Positions 59,401-64,000 of a stretch of 64,000 bases of DNA are shown one piece after another (the first letter of the stretch is position 1; each line of letters begins with the position of its first letter). Below the pieces are notes generated by a model that worked only from the letters and a program-made list of their open reading frames with translations, did not search any database and was not told where the DNA came from. A program made the translations under genes and the position numbers. The stretch comes from Theristus sp. LFF4_11 (lineage: Eukaryota; Nematoda; Chromadorea; Monhysterida; Xyalidae). The stretch spans positions 1 through 64,000 of the forward strand of contig JASANC010005673.1 of assembly GCA_030248135.1 (NCBI GenBank). The letters are read 5' to 3'.

Positions 59401-60999
59401 TCAAAAACACTTTACAAGACGAGAGAAACTGCACAAACATAATGTGGACTGTGACTGTGACTGTGAACGGTTCTTTTTCAAAAAAACTGCCACCAACCTT
59501 CCACGACATTGGACGACAGAGATTGTGATACCGCTGGTAAGCGGACAAAGCTGAAAAACCACAATTTTATGGAATTCAAATGCGAATATCACGCGGAAGC
59601 CGAAGGCAAACGTCAAACTGGGAATCCAATAATTCTACAAGTTTTATGTCTGTTGTAAAAGTCGCCGATCATCTGGGGCAAATTTTATAAAAGTTATCAG
59701 TCCATTAGTTGCTGCGCCACCGAAGCCTTGAATGAAATCATGAAGCAACATAGTTCTGTTTTTCAAGTAAAACTGATTCACGCTCTTCAAAATGATTTTA
59801 AGAAATGGAAATGTGTTGTCTCAAGATTCTGTTCAGGCGTTTGGATGAGTGGTGTAGCACTAAAAAAACGGAAAACCCGGTTTTCACGTTTTTTTTCAAC
59901 TATCAAAATTTACCCTTGAAAAAAACCGATTTCTTCTCTTAGGTAAAACGGGAATTCTTCCCGTTGCCAATTCTATTGCCAAACTTTGTTGTGTTCAAAG
60001 GACTGTCTGGGACTTGCTCGTATGACAAAGAGGCAAAACCAAAGCGAGTAAAGCAAACCACGAATTTCTCTCCAGCGCAGTCACCTTTGGCAAAGTCCTC
60101 AGCCAACAAATGCAAATGTCCCAGTTTCAAATGAATCTTTCCGAGTTCATCTGCTGCGTTTTGATCGAGCTCTGTTGTTTCCTGCTTCACTTTCATCAGA
60201 GTGACCAGTTTTCGGTCGAGATAGCGAATAGACTGAAAAACGATTTGAAAAACAAAACTGAATAAAAACCGAAACTGCTGAAAACCAAAAAACTGCACGA
60301 TCATCGAGAGAAACAAACAACCTTTTGAATGACGACCACATCGAACGCGTTGTCTGCATCCTTGAGATTCAAGTAACCAAACAACCGGCTGAAAAATGAG
60401 TATTGTACAGAACAAGGAATGGTTGGCTCCTTGGCATTGTTGTTTAGTAGCTCGTTCAACCAAAAGTAGGCAAGTAGCTTGTTCATTTAAAGGTAGGTAA
60501 GTAGCTGAGCCGAAAAAACTCTCAGGTAAAGTAGTCTTTCCTTGGTTTTCGTTTGTGTCTGTATTTTGCTGAATAATGTGCGCTTTTGATCATAGTTCCA
60601 TAGTTCAATAGTTGTCCGTGTTTGCGTTGCTTGTTGAAATGCAGAAGCAGGGGCGAGGAGGGGAGGGACCAAATTCTATTCGATAATCCTTTGTCTAAGA
60701 CTATCCAACAGAAACTCGCTGAGACTGCTTCGTTCGCGGGTGGTGGCTGGATGAAACAGTTTGAAGGGAACATGGGACAGACAACAGGAATCCAATCAAA
60801 TCCAGATGATTGACTGAGCTTCAGCTGGAGCTGATAACAACTCACTAATAATATCACAGTGTAAAAAACTTTCGTTCTGCTCATTCAAGTTCAGCAGTCT
60901 TTCCGCGCACCTGTCCAATTCTTCGAGTCTCTGTCGCTCCTCCGCACTCAACGTGACGTCGTTCTCAGAGGCCACCGCTGGCCCGGTGCTCGCCGTCAT
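44483..60999 (-). CDS. utx-1: Histone H3K27 demethylase, UTX/KDM6 type (1207 aa, 23 exons)
   Basis: JmjC Fe(II)/2-oxoglutarate dioxygenase that removes methyl groups from histone H3 lysine 27. Exons: 60911-60999, 60322-60388, 60085-60232, 59498-59550, 59223-59281, 52847-52967, 52669-52723, 52172-52322, 51824-51882, 51272-51488, 49877-50052, 49505-49662, 49074-49223, 48839-48967, 47931-48284, 47376-47618, 46782-47111, 46437-46589, 46224-46331, 45760-46041, 45324-45508, 45030-45156, 44483-44692. All phases close. Residues to about 400 are TPR repeats ([19 protein letters not shown]-type, [20 protein letters not shown]), then a Pro/Ser/Thr linker with a Gln-rich helix. The JmjC domain has the iron ligands H949 and E951 (GHRENNN) and H1029 (STAHWVQA), 80 residues apart as in UTX. 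The GATA-like zinc domain has C1134, C1137, C1158, C1161. Unlike vertebrate UTY, all ligands are kept. Introns carry a SINE and MITE-like repeats. Confidence 0.95.
48333..48486 (+). mobile_element. 5'-truncated SINE in UTX intron 14
   Basis: It begins at GAGCCCCGCCGAGGGG, matches the body of the SINE at 9622-9814 (GGGCGCCCTACTCAATGGCG, then TTAGCCCTGGCTAAAAACAT) and ends in eight AAC units. Antisense to the host gene. The tRNA-like head is missing. Confidence 0.75.
48490..48725. mobile_element. Repeat fragment and hairpin in UTX intron 14
   Basis: 48495-48565 matches the reverse complement of 8824-8888 in the right arm of the foldback element (CCTCTTCTGCAT, GCAGAGAACCAT, TACAA-TTGGTTG). It is followed by an inverted pair, ATGGATCGCCTGATTTTC (48650) and GGAAATCAGGCGATCCAT (ending 48722). 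So it is a compound of at least two dispersed pieces. Confidence 0.55.
52968..59222 (-). other. 6.26-kb intron 5 of the UTX gene
   Basis: By far the largest intron in the window. A-rich on the plus strand, hence T-rich in the transcript. It holds simple A/T-rich runs (AAATAAATAAATAAATGG near 54615) and a long A-rich open frame on the opposite strand (55994-56617) without an initiating ATG. No recognised gene, RNA or transposon. Confidence 0.7.
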
Positions 61000-61612
61000 T
61001 GTTTATAACATATGCACGTTGCTTGTTGGTTTTAAAACGTCAATTGATGAAGACGTTCAGAATTTGAAGTTTTCAAATCTTTTCTGATTTTTCCAATTCC
61101 AATGTCCATTCAATCCAATCCACTCCACTTTCACTTCAAAGGCCAGTTGCGGAAATGGAGAAACGTTAACGGACTTTCATGTTTTATTTTCAGAAAAAAT
61201 CACAGTTTTCATTAGTGCGTGAACTGTGAGTGATTACCAGTTTTTGATCGATGGATTTTTTTTTAAAAACGTTTTGTTCCTTCGGCAACGACGACCTCCC
61301 CATGCGCTCCGCTCCGTCGTTTCGTTAAAAAATTTTCTTGCTCCTCCTCCACTCGTATTTCATCGAACGATCACGTAGATGGCAGGTGAACTAGAAAACC
61401 CCACAACAAACAGCAATCCCGCAACATAATCTGCAAGGTGAAAAGATTAAAATCAGTAAACATGCCGCAGCAGGAGTTGTACAGGTCATCCCAAACACGT
61501 ACCGTTCCCCAAACAACAGTCAATAATACCCATAAATCCACTTTTATTCAAGAACACAAGAGGATTTAAACGCAAAAATTGCAAAAAAGGCGAAACCGAA
61601 GAAAACCGTCAA
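61000..61612. other. Spacer between ALG12 and UTX
   Basis: About 600 bases separating the ALG12 stop from the UTX start, both on the minus strand. It holds the ALG12 poly(A) signal and must hold the UTX promoter. No TATA box is evident. Confidence 0.5.
61543..61548 (-). terminator. Poly(A) signal AATAAA of ALG12
   Basis: TTTATT on the plus strand, 65 bases beyond the stop codon on the minus strand. Confidence 0.6.
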
Positions 61613-63957
61613 TCACTCTTTATTTTGACCCAACACAGCAACTTGGTCGGAGATACGGAACTGCACCCAATAAAACGGAAACTCAGGCAATCGGCTGAAC
61701 TCCAGGCCGTCGTAGCCAGCAATCGTGAAAATTGTTCGAAACATCGGCAACAGTTTGATCTCGTTTTTCAAACCATTTGAAATTTGCGAGCCGATCAACA
61801 AATAATCGATAGTGCGAGACAGACGTTTGTCACGTGTGCTGAGCGCCTCCGATTTGTCGTATCTGCAAATTGAGAAAAAGAAAAAGTACAAAACACAGAT
61901 TTTACCGCTGCCACGTACCTTGGGTTCAAATGGTAAATTGAAATACCAGTGAGATTTATGCAAACTGTTGATGGACAGAAGTCGAAAGTTTTTGTTTTCC
62001 TTCTTCTCAGTATATGAAGTTTTGAAGCATCGAAAAAAAACATCGATTAAAGCAACCTCCAGTTTGGGTGTTCGTGCAGAAAGCGTGACACGCCCGTTTG
62101 AGCGCAGAACACATCGATGTGAACAACAGTGGTCGAATTTCGGACGGTCTTGCCGTCGCTGGTGAATGAGTGCCCTCTGTTCAAATGCCACAACGCTAAG
62201 CCACCTGGAGAACTGTGAAAACTATGCACATATATAGAGCATATTGAAACTCGTTTTCCCTGTGTGAACAGGCTTGCAAAATAAGGGAGATGCGAGAATA
62301 AGCGGACTTTGAAAATTGAGGAAGTTTGTTTGTTGGTGATAAACGTCAAACCGGCCAGTCTGTGGCTAAAGCTAATTATTGTCGCCCAAAACTCTCAATT
62401 TTCAGTTTAAATTCCCGAACCGGGATAGTTTTTCAACGCTGCCGCAGTAAACAGAGCGGTGCAAAGCAGGTTCACGAGCAGATGCAGCAGAGCACCGCAG
62501 GCGACAAGCCAACGAAACGTCGATTTGGTACGATTTTGGAATCTGTCAATAAAAGAGAACTAACGTCTGCAGGTGCAGCAATCAATGACAAGTTGATTTT
62601 CACCTAGAAAACGAACTGCTCGATAAAAAAGCAATCAAACAAAGGAAAACACACGCACAATCGTGCGCACGCCGCCGCCGCACACAGATCCCACAACGGG
62701 ATCGTGTAGATGACGAAACGGAGTTCTTTGTGGGGCAACAGTGAATAGGTGGCAACGAACGTCGCAGCCACGTACGCGACGTATCGTGCTCTGCGGTCAA
62801 ACCAGCAGCTGATCACAATCAAAGGCATGGACGCGCACAAAGCACGAGGCAGAGCTGACGTGAAGTACCACAAGAGAGGAAGTGTCTGGAAAACATTGCA
62901 CTAAAGTTGTCACACATTTCATTTCAGTAGACCAAACACGAAAAGGTGTCAATGTAAAGTAAAGACTCATGCTGTGACATACTGAAAACCAAATCACATC
63001 TTGCTGACTGATTGGTCAAGGAAAGCAAAGACTCACACCCCACTGGTGACTTTTGTTCTCAATCACGTTGTACCACCAGACCTCGGCCTCTGGCCAAAGC
63101 CACCGACGCCAGAACCACGAGTCGATCGGCACTGAAATCGCTGAAAAAAACAAAAAAAAATCGTTTTTGTTTACAATTCGCAAATTCACAAGTAGAGCAG
63201 GCTGATTTGACGGATCATTGCAACCAATCAACGTGCCTTAAGCACAACCACAGCTCGCAAACTTCCCCTTTGCACTCACCTAAACACCCAGTCGCTGTCA
63301 ACACGCCCACAACCACCGCACCCAACAAAGGCACCCGTTTCAGGCACAAAAGTGGAAGGAAAATCGGCGCGTACAACAGAAGCAGTTCGGAGCGAAACAG
63401 CACAACCGAGGCAGTGGCGCACACGACTGCGGCTGCGTGACGCTCTTGCAGGAGACAGCCGAACACGAGAACGCCTGCACGGGGGCCGATGAATGCAAAC
63501 GTGCAAAGGGTTACCACATTTGTAAATAAGAACTGTTGGCTGATTGGCCAGTTGTTGATGACGATCCAATCTGAACGTGACGAACAGTGCGAGCGTGTAC
63601 TGTAGCAATACTTGATTGTACTCCTTATATCATGTTCTTTATACCAGCACCTTAATTGTCCATTTGATTGGGTCCCGTTCCGTTCGAATCTGGCCAATCA
63701 GCTGCGTGGATTGAAAACATAAGAGCCTTTGCAGAAACTGAGACTGCTGCCAACTCACACAACACCAGTGCAAACGTGTTGGGCAGCGGTCGCGACGCGT
63801 AGAAGCAAAAGTGGAATTGGGAGCAAATGATCAACAGCGTGAACAGAGATGTGCGACGGCCGAATGTTTGCTCAACGCCGCTGAGGAAAACACGCAACGC
63901 GAGCTGCATCACCGCTGCCAGGCAGAAACGCACTGAAATGCAGTCGAGCATCTTGGA
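61613..63957 (-). CDS. ALG12: ALG12 alpha-1,6-mannosyltransferase (5' end outside window)
   Basis: Dolichol-phosphate-mannose:Man7GlcNAc2-PP-dolichol mannosyltransferase of the ER lumen (GT22 family), adding the eighth mannose during N-glycan precursor assembly. Exons: 63759-63957, 63280-63474, 63037-63140, 62659-62885, 62421-62542, 62057-62204, 61613-61862. These give 414 residues, so roughly 100 N-terminal residues, including the GT-C acidic motif, lie beyond 64000. Family blocks: [76 protein letters not shown] and [16 protein letters not shown]. It is polytopic, with hydrophobic segments in every exon but the last. All junctions are in phase. Other GT22 members (ALG9, PIG-B, PIG-Z) fit less well at [10 protein letters not shown] and HIDV. 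Confidence 0.93.
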
Positions 63958-64000
63958 CTGCACTCATCAGAAAGAACTTTGTGTGGACAATGAGTTTCAT

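Overview
The window is nuclear DNA of an invertebrate animal. Seven spliced protein-coding loci can be traced exon by exon, with introns of a few tens of bases up to 6.3 kb, GT-AG borders and acceptors usually ending TTTTCAG or TTTGCAG. That acceptor style, the compact gene spacing and the protein families (secreted mucin/PAN protein, two-MAM protein, single-domain angiotensin-converting enzyme, UTX demethylase) fit a nematode best. No marker fixes the taxon, so I keep that assignment tentative. The sequence is AT-rich outside exons and loaded with short DNA transposons.

Layout. 1-1346 (-): ELMO-domain (ELMOD-type) ARF-family GAP, 3' end cut by the window edge. 1.5-9.8 kb: no host gene found, only transposon material: two hAT-like elements, a poly-G run, a 4.4 kb foldback element with 57-bp tandem arrays and a nested TA-flanked MITE, a C-rich dispersed repeat and a tRNA-derived SINE. 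10.1-14.2 kb (-): complete 14-exon angiotensin-converting-enzyme-like peptidase (613 aa). 14.7-17.5 kb: a foldback element with minisatellite arms and an inverted-repeat element carrying the C-rich repeat. 17.75-18.92 kb (-): unrecognised basic protein. 19.6-21.6 and 22.8-24.3 kb (+): tandem pair of AIG1/ADTRP-family membrane hydrolases with identical intron phases. 26.0-30.1 kb (+): 12-exon secreted protein with two MAM domains. 33.5-42.4 kb (+): 14-exon, 1740-aa secreted mucin-like protein with PAN/apple-type Cys modules, His-rich stretches and Thr tracts. 44.5-61.0 kb (-): complete 23-exon UTX/KDM6 histone H3K27 demethylase (1207 aa) with TPR, JmjC and zinc domains. 61.6-64 kb (-): ALG12 mannosyltransferase, 5' end cut by the window edge.

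These are ordinary chromosomal neighbours, not an operon or pathway. The secreted ACE, MAM and mucin/PAN products would act outside the cell (peptide processing, matrix or cuticle); ALG12 and the AIG1 pair act in membranes; UTX acts in the nucleus. All exon models were built by eye from splice signals, reading phase and remembered family similarity. The ones that close in frame over many exons (ACE, AIG1 pair, MAM, mucin/PAN, UTX, ALG12) are solid. The ELMOD model and the basic protein are less so.

The most interesting signals are a roughly tenfold excess of the 8-mer CCAATCAG across introns and spacers, an ACE homologue with an intact zinc site but altered substrate-carboxylate anchor, the mixed-codon poly-Thr mucin with His-rich segments, and two foldback elements whose arms contain tandem repeats.
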